The notes under the pieces are model-generated. The model made no database searches and was not told the origin of the DNA. It was given only the letters and a program-made list of their open reading frames with translations. A DNA stretch of 64,000 nt from Anthopleura xanthogrammica. Taxonomy: Eukaryota > Cnidaria > Anthozoa > Actiniaria > Actiniidae. Made by a program: the position numbers and the translations under genes. Every line of letters starts with the position of its first letter. The first letter of the stretch is position 1. The stretch spans positions 10,061,388-10,125,387 of the forward strand of contig OZ025219.1 in the NCBI GenBank assembly GCA_964019055.1. Reading direction: 5' to 3'. Shown one piece after another: positions 29,501 through 41,298 of this stretch.

Positions 29501-31579
29501 ATAGCAAAAAAATATAATATATAAACATCTGAATCTATTGGTAATTGCTCTCTTAAAGTGTTTGACAGTCGGCAACACTGTCATGTCCATAGGTAGAGTG
29601 TTGTGACGAGTCTCCTGTGATGATTGTGTATACTTGAATATAATATATTCTATGTTCTATATTTTAGGCAGAGAGAATTGCCTCACAGATGATCACCGAG
29701 GGTAGAATGACAGGATCCATTGATCAGATCGACGGCATCGTCCATTTTGAAGGTCAGTATTTAATACTCTCAAGGGTGTACCCAGAGGGGTTGCCACTAA
29801 CCCCTAGGAATTTAACTCATTTTCCTTCCTCAGTAAATTTGGTTTCTTAAACTCCTTCAGTCAAATGTTTTTTAACTCAAAACTTTAAGATATTGATTGA
29901 CGGAAACATAAACTCCAGGAAACGTGCCTCGTCTGCACTTGACTGGGTCACAAAAACATGAAATGTGATCTAACATTAGCTTAATTATAATATTAATCTA
30001 ATACTTATAAGGCGCAAATTCGCATGCGAATATTAACAAATGCGCCAACTTTGCTTAACTTCACTTTCCGTCCCAAGGAGGCAAGAAAGATGGGAGAATT
30101 TAATATTGGCCAATCTTTTGTTGTTGCTTTTGTTGATTTTTTATAGCAGGTATTTCACGATTCACAGCACAAAACAAGTATTTTTAAAAAACAAATATTG
30201 TTTGATGATTTATTGTGGTATTTCGTCGGATTTTTACGCAGTCTATGTCATCACATTTCTGTTTATTAACTCGTACCAACGATATATCCTTTGTTATGAA
30301 CCAAAATACAAAGTGGAATACATTTTGAGTGGGGGATCTGCGTTGTCGTGATATCGAAAGTGCTTCCCACATGGTTCCGTGACATTAAGAAGGCATCACG
30401 GTGTGGCACAACATTGAAATGGGTTTCATGTTCGGTGCGCCATATCGTGACATTGAAAGAGCCTCCCGAAAATTTCCCATGACATTAAAAAGGCTTCCCT
30501 GTACGATATACCCGAAACTTGAAATCACTTCCCGGTACGGCACGACATTGAAATGGGTTTTTGGTGCGCCATATCGTGACATTGAAAGGGCTTCTCATTG
30601 TTTTCGTACGGTTTCGCATCCAGTCACAAGATAGTTATTGGGAGAATGGTATATGCTGGTGGGATGTGCGGGTAAAATCATCAAATGGTCATGATAAAAA
30701 AAGGCCGTCTTGACAGAATCACAATGTGATAAGATTCAAATCTAGCACCTGTAAAGCCGGGAGGAATCACGCCACCTATGAAGGCTTTGTCTCTCCTCGT
30801 CTCTGCCATATAACCAGCCAATCACATCCAGTTAAGTTAACTCCCCCACTCCCACCCCCAAATAAAAAGGAAGCCAGATATCTGAGCAGTATGTCGTCTA
30901 AATTAACCCAAAAAAACTGTCCAAATAAAGTGAAAAAATGTCTCAAATTTCGACACAACAGGCTACTTTATCAACCGGTACCAGCTTCAAAGACAACCGA
31001 CACCACACTTCCGGGCTGGATTCCATGATTTTTTTCCCCATTCAAAACCAGTAGACTGAACATAACCACCTACCGTTAAAAAAACCATTAATGACACAGC
31101 TGGAAATAGGCTTTTGTTACATTTGGTGGCAAATATGGAAAAAAAAAAATTTGTTATTGGTATTCTTTGTCTGTTACATTTATTTCAAAAAAGATTGTCG
31201 AAGCCTCTGGGCTGATCTAAGTCGGGGCATTGCTAACTCACAGATTAAACCCTGAAACAACCTCTGGGCTGATCTAAGTCAGGGTATGGCTAACTCACAG
31301 ATTGAACCCTGAAACAACCTCTGGGCTGATCTAACTCGGGGAATGGCTAACTCACACACAGATTGAATTGGAATTTATAAGGTTTGCAGGATAGTATGGC
31401 CAAGGCGCACTACGATAATTCATTTTATTTTCCTTCTTTTTTAAGCTCAAGAACCCCTTCCCTCGTGGGACAAACAGATTCAAGGATTGTGTGCTCAAGT
31501 CAACAACATCATTGAGAAGATCAACCATCATGCTCCTGACTGGGCTAATCAGTACACTGAATCACAGATGCATTCCTAA
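26564..31579 (+). CDS. COPS4: COP9 signalosome complex subunit 4
   Basis: PCI-domain subunit of the COP9 signalosome, which removes NEDD8 from cullin-RING ubiquitin ligases. It is complete in 10 exons: 26564-26714, 26852-27003, 27264-27367, 27521-27674, 27774-27924, 28209-28293, 28545-28630, 29177-29292, 29668-29752, 31446-31579. All phases agree and the product is 405 residues (human is 406). Highly conserved blocks: MAAEVRSLL start, [119 protein letters not shown], and the PCI winged-helix part [20 protein letters not shown]. The last intron (1.7 kb) holds satellite repeats. No disruptions were seen. Confidence 0.96.
28903..29096. mobile_element. CTTGGGCGTAATG-family MITE, copy e
   Basis: Full-length copy in a COPS4 intron, with ends ACCTTGGGCGTAATG and CATTACGCCCAAGGT. 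It lies about 80 bp before COPS4 exon 29177-29292. Confidence 0.85.
30345..30600 (+). repeat. Degenerate minisatellite, about 32-36 bp unit
   Basis: About eight diverged copies of a unit like CGTGACATTGAAAGGGCTTC. One pair of longer blocks, ACATTGAAATGGGTTT...GGTGCGCCATATCGTGACAT, is repeated at 30406 and 30544. It lies in the last intron of COPS4. Confidence 0.65.
31196..31372 (-). repeat. 57-bp satellite, three units, reverse orientation
   Basis: Three copies reading CCTCTGGGCTGATCTAAGTC on the plus strand, the complement of the array at 1-690. It lies in the last COPS4 intron, about 75 bp before the terminal exon. Confidence 0.93.
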
Positions 31580-31658
31580 TAACACTCGTCAAGCTGAGCC
31601 CTTGATTTTCACTGAACTACCATGTTGGAGGACAAGTGAAGACATTGATTATGAAATT

Positions 31659-31816
31659 AGACAATTTCATGGTTGTCGTCGATCAACCTCAACCTCGATA
31701 GCGTGTAATTTATTCTTTGGAATTTGACTAAAGCCCGTGAGCTGTAGTCAAATTCTAAATAATATATTATACACTATCGAGGCTGAGGTTGATCGACGAC
31801 AGCCGTGGAATTGTCT
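31659..31816. mobile_element. Palindromic MITE just after COPS4
   Basis: Arms of about 50 bp: AGACAATTTCATGGTTGTCG on the left and CGACAGCCGTGGAATTGTCT on the right, with inner GATCAACCTCAACCTCGATA pairing with TATCGAGGCTGAGGTTGATC. It starts 80 bp after the COPS4 stop, so it probably lies in the 3' UTR. Confidence 0.85.
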
Positions 31817-32039
31817 GTTGTCATAGTTTTCTCAAAGGCGGTGTTCACGTGATAACTATGATGTCCATTAGCAATTACGTGAACATTTCTTCCAGGTTGG
31901 ACTGAAGAAATGTTAGTTACCAAGTTATATGTTATTCAGTCTTCTGTACCCAGTATAGCTGTTGGGATTTCCCTTCATGTAAATAATAAGAAGTAAGTAG
32001 AGATTTGAGGATTTAGTAGTGCCGTTGATTACGATCTTT

Positions 32040-32155
32040 CTTTCACTCCCTCCCTCCCTGCCTGTCTCCCTCTCTTCCTCCCTCCCTGCCTGACCCCCTC
32101 CCTCCCTCCCTCCCTCCTTCCCTCCCTCCCTCCCTCCTTCCCTCCCTAAAATCCC
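32040..32155 (+). repeat. (CCTT/CCCT)n polypyrimidine tract
   Basis: Almost pure C/T on the plus strand, dominated by CTCC and TTCC units. Non-coding. Confidence 0.88.
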
Positions 32156-35100
32156 GAAGAGATAAACAGATCTTCAGACCGTTGGGAATTCAAAAGTAGT
32201 TTTATTATCGTCAGTTTTGAAGACTTTTCATGAAATATAAAAAGCAGTTCAAAATCTTTTTTTATTATTTTAATTCATAAAAGTTTCAACACCAACAAAT
32301 GTCGGATTTTACAAAACGAAACAGTGGAGATCTCTCTTCCTCTTTTCCATCTTTATCAGTCATTATTATTCTCTTTCCTCGGAGTTTTTCTCTTGTAGTA
32401 AACTTATAATCTAAGGCTTAAATTCAGCACGTGCGAATGCATCTACTTCCGTGCGTGCTAATCCTCTCTTGTGGGACTTAGCAACAGTAACTAAGGAAGA
32501 CCAAAAATGTTTCCTCCCTTGATATGGCTTTGGAAATCCTTACAAAAGGTCCGCAATTCTAAAAAGATTTGCTTCACAAAGCTAATGGTTTTTACTTAAC
32601 CCCGCCACGACCAGATTGGCCTCATTGTGTCATATAGGGTTTATCATCCACTGAGCTGTGAATGGGTCGTCAGTGGATATATAACACTGAAAGAGGTTGT
32701 CTGCGTCGTTCGCCGGCTGTCGCGAGTAACAGTAAAAACAATATCCCTGAAACTTTACCAAGAGAATTTTCTAATGTACAAAAAGGAAGACAATAGTTTG
32801 GTTTAGATTTTTTCGTGAGAACTATGCTGTGAGAATTCTCCTTAAAACAAGTAGTTCTCAGTTGATATGAGTCTTATATTTGTCCTCTCAACTTTGTATC
32901 ATCAGGAAGCAGGCATTTCTTTTCAGGACGGCCCTGTACTCGTGAACCAATATCAGGCGCCTTAATCCCTCCTTAGAACTCATCTTTTGTAAAAATATAT
33001 ATTCCAAGTATTTAATGGGAATTTTTAACACTCGATTAATCATTTCTCAGACGTAAAATAAAGAAAATTACCTTTGATTAATACCAGGACTAATCCCTCG
33101 GACAATATCGAACCATCGCGCTTTGGAAAACGTCAAATCTAAGTTCTTTAAAAATAGTCCTTTTTTTAATTTTTCAGGTAAAGATCCTGACACCTGGTTA
33201 ATAAAGTTCTAATTAGTAGCTAGAAAAGCTCTTAAGATTCGGCCCTGGATCCGGACTGAGTTCAGGGGCTATATTTTTGATGATAGCCAGTTTTGAAAAG
33301 CCCTATTAGAGCAGGCTAAAAAAAACGAGCATTTTAAAACCACCCATTGCGAAATACTGCCGGCAAAAAAACACACACAAGCTAAGAAATTTAACGTATT
33401 TAAAATAGTGAAAATATACGGTGGGTTGAAGTTGGAAAGAATTTTTTGAGTAAATTAGGACAAATTTCTAGTAAAAAATTCAATTGAAACTTTGGTGAAA
33501 AAATATGCAAGTCAAACAACTCCTTGCTACATCCCGGTACATCGAGCTGTTGAACTAAAAAAATACAAATTTTTAATGATGACATTTACATTAATATTTC
33601 TAATTGTGAAGATCATTGACTTACGTTTACGTTATTTCAATAAAGGTACAATACTCGGAAAGCAGTTTTAAACTCGAGGAAAATTAACTCGAGGACATCT
33701 ACTACCTTATATATGATTCTGATTTATATATAGACGCAAGATGAAGCCAAAAGTCATTGTATACTCGAGATATCCGGAACGGTTCCTATCATAGTAAAGG
33801 CCACTTATTTGAAATCTAAAAGTTTTCCCTTATTTTATTAGCATTAAATAAACCAGCCCGAGTTTTACGCTTTTTTTTATCAAATAGTTTTATTGATAGG
33901 GGACAACGCGTGATAACTACCAGTTGGCTAAGCCCAACAAGTAAGATTTCCATCCTTATAAAGTTCAGTGTCGTTCAAGTCGATTGCCTTGAAACTTTAA
34001 CTTTTAGCAAGATGTGAGTTATTCTTTCTGCTGTAATTTAAATTCTCTTCAATATACTTTAGTAGTTTACTAAGACCTGCCTAGAATCGGTCCAGGCTAG
34101 GAATTTTATAATATTGGATGATGTAGATTATTTTAAAATATATCCTGAATGATTCTGGAGGCTTTTGTAACGTTAGAAAGAAAATAATAACTTGATGGAA
34201 TAGTAGGTTTACTTCAACTTTTTTTTGCTCAAGAATATCTTTTTTTTTTCTGTTAAAAAAGTTAGTCTCAATGCATCCTGTCCCGCGCGACTGACTCGTG
34301 CAAAGATAACCAGCCAGCCAATCAACGCCACCCACATAGCAAAGCTGCTGTTTTCAAACAAGATCAGCGGACATTTTAAGATCTAATTTGAACTCCCTTA
34401 AGAAATTTCTTTAAATCAAAAAATTTGTTGAAGTTGGAAGGAATTATTTGTACTTTTTTTTGGGTGTGATGTTTGTTCACTCGGCTGGCTTGAGAGTATA
34501 TGAGTAAACGTCTAGTAGACATCAAAATCTATATATATACACTCGCTTTGCTAAAGGTTGTCAAATCCAACGCAGGTACGGTTGCCCGACAACAATAATT
34601 TCAGTATAATTTATCATTTTTAGATTATTTTTCTAACTTTGATATCTTTTTCCGGCCGAATTCAGTTGCCTATCCTAAGACTTTCATTCTATAAATTTTT
34701 AATGCTGTTTTACAATTTCTATTTTCAAAACCTTTCGTCCTTCGGAGACCAAATATTGGTATGCGAAAATTAGGTAGCGATAAAAACGGAGATAAACTAT
34801 AATCAACAGTGTTCATAGTGGGTCTACTATTTCTTTAAAAACAACGTAAAAGGATTACAGGTTCAAATAATAATAAAAGTTCGTGATGGAGACTTTTCGG
34901 AAAGGCTTTATTTACCTGTTGCGCGATCTAAACCAACACGCCAGCTGCAGTCACGGAATTCTCTATCAGAATTCTAAAATAACACTCACGTTTTCAAGTG
35001 GCATGGGTTCTTGGCGTGCGAAACGCGCGCGGCAATCAATTCGCTATTTCAAGATGTAAAGTTTCGAAAATATCGCTAGATAAGTGTCTCTGGATCTTTA

Positions 35101-35537
35101 ATTTTTTATCTTCCATATCTTCATTTATCATTATCGAGGCATTATGAGCAAAAATAGAAAAGATAGTTATCAAGTTAACGGGTGTGTGCGCCATCTTTCA
35201 TGGATCAACGTAAGACGTGAGGCCCTCTCTTTGGCTGGCATTAGTGAAAGAGTATTATCTTTTCTACCCGTTTTTACGCTTTTTCACTATCAGTCACCGG
35301 TAAACCCATAGCTGGTCATAGTATTTTTTTTCGTTTAGGAAACTTGTTTAATAAATTTAATATGTTTACTTGTACCTCTTTGCCACGTGGGGGGGACTAG
35401 AGCAACACGTCTGTCGATCCTTCAGTTCATGAGATCAAACCAACATCTTAAACAAACTCATGACAAAACATTCTTGTAGCAGTTACCTTCAATCACAAAT
35501 GTTTCCTTCCACGAAGTCCAAGACTTTTAAGTTCATC

Positions 35538-35587
35538 ATGCCTCGGGAGAAAAGCGTCGAAACGACAAGTCAGCCGCGAAACGTAAG
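35538..35587 (+). other. Candidate distal first coding exon of AHR
   Basis: An ATG at 35538 opens 16 codons plus two bases (MPREKSVETTSQPRNV then AG) ending at a strong donor, AAG|GTAAGG. Phase 2 exactly matches the bHLH exon at 41592. Using it would give a 749-residue protein with a 6-kb first intron. A nearer alternative first exon is at 41299-41342, and cDNA is needed to choose. The exon itself has no diagnostic motif. Confidence 0.4.
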
Positions 35588-37048
35588 GTAAGGTTGAAAG
35601 TTGTTCTTTAGAAGTTGTGACGGTAGACAGCTGGCTCGATTATCTAAGCAGTTCGTCTCTTCCGCATAGCGAATAGTTCTCTTAAAAACTCTAAATGTAA
35701 CTGCAGTCGGGTCACCTTTGATGTAACTTGGCCTTGAGTTCGACACGTAAAAAAAATAAAATGGCAGACACACAAAAAAAAGCATCGTAATATAACAGCT
35801 TTCATATTCGTTCCTAAATAGCCTTCAATCCGTTTTTCGTTTCCGCCGTACTTACTATCCTATCCAAGCTTAAACTTAAATCTTGGGGGGTAATTTGGAG
35901 GAAAGGACTCATAGGGCAAGAAAGAGCTACAAGGGAAAACCAAATCTTCAGAGGTTTTAGAATTTCTATTAGATATGGTGTGACGATCGAGTTTGACAAC
36001 AAAAAGGCGAATCGAAGCCAACTGGTATTGCGCAAAACTACCAAAACAACAAGGAGTGAATCTTATTGAGAAGACACTGATTTGGAGTGGAAGCCTTGCT
36101 GAAGCAGCGGCACTTTTGATAAACGAAACGGTATTCAAACTTCAAAAAAGGCCGCAAGGAAAATATTATTTAAAATGCTATTGTTAAGTTGTGTGTTTTT
36201 GTGTTATCACATGGTACCCGTATCTTTATTTGATTCACATACCAGCCGCTCCGTAAAGAAATGACTCAATTGGAACGAAAAACAATAGAATATATGAATA
36301 TTGAAATGGTGGTCTTTTGCAAATATTATCAGGATCTTATCCTGGGCCTTTGTAGCGTATTCTTGAAGGGAATTTGATGATAAACGCGCGTAATGTAAGG
36401 TATCTAAGTGTCGCTTCTGACACCAAATTTCGCAGTAGTAGGGAAGTGTGAAGACGTTCCCTTACCTCCCTTCCATTTGAAATATGTTTGAACAGGTAGG
36501 TAGGGTAGAAAGCGTAATACTCGAGCAAGATTTTGTCACCTGTGAATTGACATTCAAAAATAACCAACTGAATCTTCGATTAAATGCAACATTGTAGCCT
36601 AATCTGTTAACGAATCATCGTTACGCGAGGTTGAACTACAAGAAACTATATTTTGTTTAATTTGCGATACATGTGACGGAGCCTAGAGCAATACCGCCCG
36701 CTGAGCGTTAATAGAAAAATATAACATCCCGATTCATGAATAGACCCTTGGAATAATCTTAACTTCCAAAACTATTGATCAACCTTTACGCACAGCCTCG
36801 CTACTCTATTAATAAGTTAAACTTCAAACATAATTTTAGTGAATCAAAGTCAATTGATGACAAAGATAAGATATTGAACTCTATAGTAATATTCATCTAT
36901 TAGGAGCGGGTCATTGATCGGAAATAAAAATCGGGCTGGTAGTAATTTTTTGTGAAGAAATGTATGTTATGAATTGTCTGTGAATCCGTCAAGTTTACGA
37001 GCAGAAACATTCGAAGAGTGAGGTTTCCACTTTCACAAGAATTGGCGG

Positions 37049-37122
<74 letters not shown>

Positions 37123-37140
37123 AAGAAAGGAAGGAAGGAA
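37049..37140 (+). repeat. (GA)n microsatellite grading into GGAA units
   Basis: About 35 GA units followed by GAAAGAAAGGAAGGAAGG. Non-coding. Confidence 0.95.
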
Positions 37141-37530
37141 GGAAGAAAGGTGCGATTGTGTTGTCCTTGGAGGTGTTTTCCCCCCACAAATGGTGAAGTC
37201 GGGACGTTTTTGATCATTTTATTTTGCTATCACAACAAAATCTATATTAAATTGTGGTCACGCGAAATGATGGACCTATTTTATAGGTGGAAGCGTAGTG
37301 CGCACTCTTATTTGATTTCATTTATATTCACCTTTTCGAAGTTTTGACCATTCCTTCTCCCTTTCATTCTTTCTTTATCTTTCACTCTCCTAACTTTGAA
37401 TTTGAAGGTTAGGTGCAGAAGGAAATTAAAAACCGAATAATCGGTGCAAAAATAACTTTTTAAAGAGGTATGCCGTAGTCGCCTTACTGGGTCGTAATCT
37501 CACTCTCAATTAGCCTATCCGGGGTACGTT

Positions 37531-37654
37531 GAGGAACAAACTGGGTCGAGTTAGCATTAAAGTGCATTGTCGGACTGTCTTAAAAGAGCGTTTATTCCAT
37601 CCTCTAACAGTCCCACAATGCACTGCAATGTCAACTCGACCCAGTTTTTTCCTC
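37531..37654. mobile_element. Palindromic MITE with CTGGGTCGAGTT arms
   Basis: Left arm GAGGAACAAACTGGGTCGAG, right arm CTCGACCCAGTTTTTTCCTC, with inner AGTGCATTGTCGGACTGT pairing with ACAGTCCCACAATGCACT. About 124 bp. Confidence 0.85.
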
Positions 37655-40600
37655 AAACTCGGAATTTTCGCTATTCACCACTTTCACATTCCCATAATGC
37701 TTTGCGTTTTTGGGGGGCAACAATAGCAAAAAAAATTTGAAAATTCAAAGCTTTTCGTGGAGATGCTGGGTATATTTGCTATTATCATTGAAAAGTCTAG
37801 TATCAGATTAATCAGAGTTAATTCCACACGCATGGGAGAATGAAACGTTCAACTAAGCAGAAAATTGTTTCAACTAAGTTAAAATTTGTAGTCGGAAGCG
37901 TACGGCAAAAAAAATGAGTCTTTTATTGCCGAAGACCAAAACGATTGCAGGCTCAATCAAAAAAGGAGCATTAAAAAATTATGAGTTAAATTTGTTTTAA
38001 GAGCTGTAAAAATACCTACTCTTATCAAGAACAAAGCTATTCTATCATTCATCCGGCCGTATTATCCGTTCAAGCCTCTTCACGCTAAACCTCTTTCTTC
38101 ATGTACTTACATTACTTCACTCACGTGATGATTTTTCAACCCTGTCACGCAAAACCCGTCTTTCTTGTCACGATATCATTACGCAACTGGTGATACAGGC
38201 TGGGATCATAATAAAGTTCAGAAAAGTGAATAATTTGTGAATCACCCAAGTAAACTAACTGAACAAATACAGCCAGGGACGGAAGTTAAAATTGAAAATT
38301 TCATTCGTTAACCGAGAGATTTTTCACCCGTATGGAGATGAAAACCGCACTTTAAATTCAAGAAAATTTTTGTTCAAAGAAAACAAAAATTTCTAAATAC
38401 AGAGCTAGGGGTGATATTTGATAAAACTACAGTAGGATTGTTGCTGACGTTTATGTATTATTCCCTAGAGTATTGGAATACTAGACATCTATCAAACATC
38501 GACTTAGATGGTTTCTCCCTTCTGTCACGAAATCTTCAAATTTCGCAGAAAAAATAGTAAAAAAACACAATTTTTTTATTCATTTTACTACATAAAGAAC
38601 TGTAATATTGAATTTTCTATGTAATGTGAGAAAAATGAACTACAATAAGTTAGAAAAACGCTTGTTTTAGATTTCGTGCAGAAGACTTGTTTACCATTAG
38701 TCGAGCGGTGTCTGGAAATGGTATATTAATAATGTATAGCTTGAAAATTACATTTGGTGTTGACCAGCCAAAAAAGAAGTAAAAATAGAAAACTCTGAAC
38801 GTTTTGGAATCTTTTCGCTAGATTTTTGCGAACGAAAGAAACAGTAATAGGAACAAAAAATATTTCGAAAAAATCTATTTATAAAACAATCTCTCATCGC
38901 TGACAGATAAGTTAAGACAGAAGAAAATAGATATACAAATATTCAAATTTTTCGAATAGATAAATACGATGTACTATATATTGAAAACTTATTGAAAAAG
39001 GTTTCAGAAGTGGTTAGGAAATTCCAACAAAAATGTAGTAGAGCTAATGGTGAAAGAGTATTTCAAAAAAAGTAATTCCAAACAAACTCAATTCTAGACA
39101 AATCTTTCAACACTTGTGAAAGATATAATCCTTGATACTGGATAGCTAAAATTTTATTCCAGTAACCAAACTGAAAATTAACACTAGCGAGTTTTCATTT
39201 GCGCTCGTAAAGAAAATCTTATCAGTAAAATAAAAACATTCTACCGATTTTACGATAGGTTTAGAGTGCAAACTGAGATTTAGACTGGACCATGCCCTTG
39301 GCAGGCGTCCACGAATGCAAGGTTCTCATAAAGAGCCCCTCAGTGCTAATTGACTTCAATACAAAAACCGTAGGTCGTATATTTTACTCTTTACTCTTTA
39401 AAAGACTGACTGCACAGTTGGCTTAGGAAAATGTCTATCAAGGATACGTTTTTCTTACAAATAGTTGGTCTGAATCGAATTCAATAGCTTTGATTATCAT
39501 GACTTGGGTCTTTCTTAAACTTACTTTTTTTGAACATCGTCCTCTTTGATTTTGAAAGTATATATATAATAAAGTTAGTACAGTGCACTGATACTTTAAT
39601 CTGGCAGTCAATTCAATTTAGTCATGACAGCTCGTGAATGCCGCGTGCGAGATACTTGGCTGGGTCCATAATACCCTGTTACAGCACGCCCCCAATCCGA
39701 TGCATGACACACCCATAGGCCCTACGACTCAACTTATATTCCCATTTCCAATTCCTTTTCCAGCCCTCGGCTATTAACCCTGATAGATTAAAACAAGTTC
39801 ACTAGTAATAATGACTTTTAAAAATTATCGTTTTCATAATCATAAAAAAGCACCCAACGAGGGAGGGAATATGTCGAGACAAAGTCTAGATTGCGTCCGG
39901 ATAACAATTGATGGCAAATTCATTTTTATTCATATCTGGGCTTTTATTCATTTAGATTTTTTAAGCTGAACTTGAATATTGCGTTTTATTCTGGCAGAAA
40001 TTTTGATTACTCGATCAACTTTGTTATGAAACATAATTTTTATTTTTATTGAGTAAAATATCTCCTCGTGTTAGACTCATCCTTCTCTAACTTTGAGCGT
40101 GATTACTTGTACATAAAGTTGTACATAAACACAAAGAAACACACAAAAATCTCATGACATAATATCTTAGTTGGCCAGGAAATGGTCCAAAAAATGACAT
40201 TCATTAGAATACAAATCAGTTAAAGATAAATCTGATATGTAGTGGGGCTTTTTACATATTCTTAAATACCCTCTTGCGAAATACCACGTTGAAAGAATCA
40301 CACCACATCCTCAGTCACAAGTCCACAATGAAAATAATCTGATAAAATATTTTTTTGGTTCATAAGCCTAGGTTTATGTATTTATATTCGTTTTATGGAT
40401 CGTTGGGCTTTAGTTATGAAGTCTAGAAGTACCCGTACCATTTGAGTGAGAGAGAAAAATTTCGCCATTACAAATTTTGGCGTGAGGGTTTGTTCTTTTC
40501 TTACCTACTTTGAAATTAGCATTAAAACTCACGTCTGAAGGGTAGTTCTGTCTAAAAAAATAAAATTCTCCTACGATCCACGGTTAAAGGGATTCAAATT

Positions 40601-41298
40601 GGAGAAATTGGAAGCGTTTTGGGAATAGGATGGCCATTATTCGGGTTAGATATTCGTCATTCTCTGGTTTCAGCGTGATCCAGTGAATACAATACAATAG
40701 GCTGTGCGAAACGCAATCTACATACGTGACCAACTCTTCTTCGTATTATTCTCATGCAAATACATAAACCCCCTGTCGTCCAGGCATTGCCAGAGAGCGT
40801 GCAGAATTTGAATACATTATTATTGCGGTACAGCGAGTATCCAATTATAGAGCCGACAAAGTGCGGCTCAGCCAATCAGAGGCGTTTTTCCCGACCTGAA
40901 TATATCATTACTTGTGCTGACAATCAATACGAGAAAACAGACAATAGCAGTGTCAATCAAGGGACTAGGGGTTCGAATGGTTAAGATTGATCAGCTTTTC
41001 CAAACCTTAAGTCAAGTTTATGACCAAACCACTGGGTATAGCGTTTCCAGAAGCGCTTACTTTTACAACCGACGAATTTTTCATCACTGGGAGTTGTGAT
41101 ATACCTTCGATCAGGATAATATTCTCGTGTGAACAATATGCTGCTCATATACATTGATGGACTGGCATTCTAGTGTTGTTATATCGTGTCGTGGCTTGAT
41201 ATTCTGTTCAGCATCCTTGTCTTAAACAAGACGGACTACAATTTGTGGCTGGGAATTGCAGGCATTTCGCAAAACTGGCGGCCTCCGAAGTAGAGAGT

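Larger units (their letters stand above)
31580..35537 (+). other. Spacer after COPS4, no gene seen
   Basis: Holds a palindromic MITE (31659-31816) and a polypyrimidine tract (32040-32155). The remainder is AT-rich with frequent stops in all frames and no recognisable protein segment, and no COPS4 poly(A) signal was identified with confidence. The 3' part may be regulatory for the downstream AHR gene. Confidence 0.5.
35588..41298 (+). other. Long spacer or AHR first intron, no gene seen
   Basis: About 5.7 kb with no convincing coding exon on either strand. It contains a GA microsatellite (37049-37118), a palindromic element (37531-37654) and AT-rich filler. Around 40850-40885 a CCAAT box (GCCAATCAGAGGCG) occurs upstream of the proximal AHR start, but no complete promoter can be defined. 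Confidence 0.5.

Noticed and set aside
40914..41099. 61-codon frame upstream of AHR as a possible first exon
   Set aside because: Ends in a stop before the bHLH exon, with no in-phase donor noticed. The candidates at 41299 and 35538 fit the phase.
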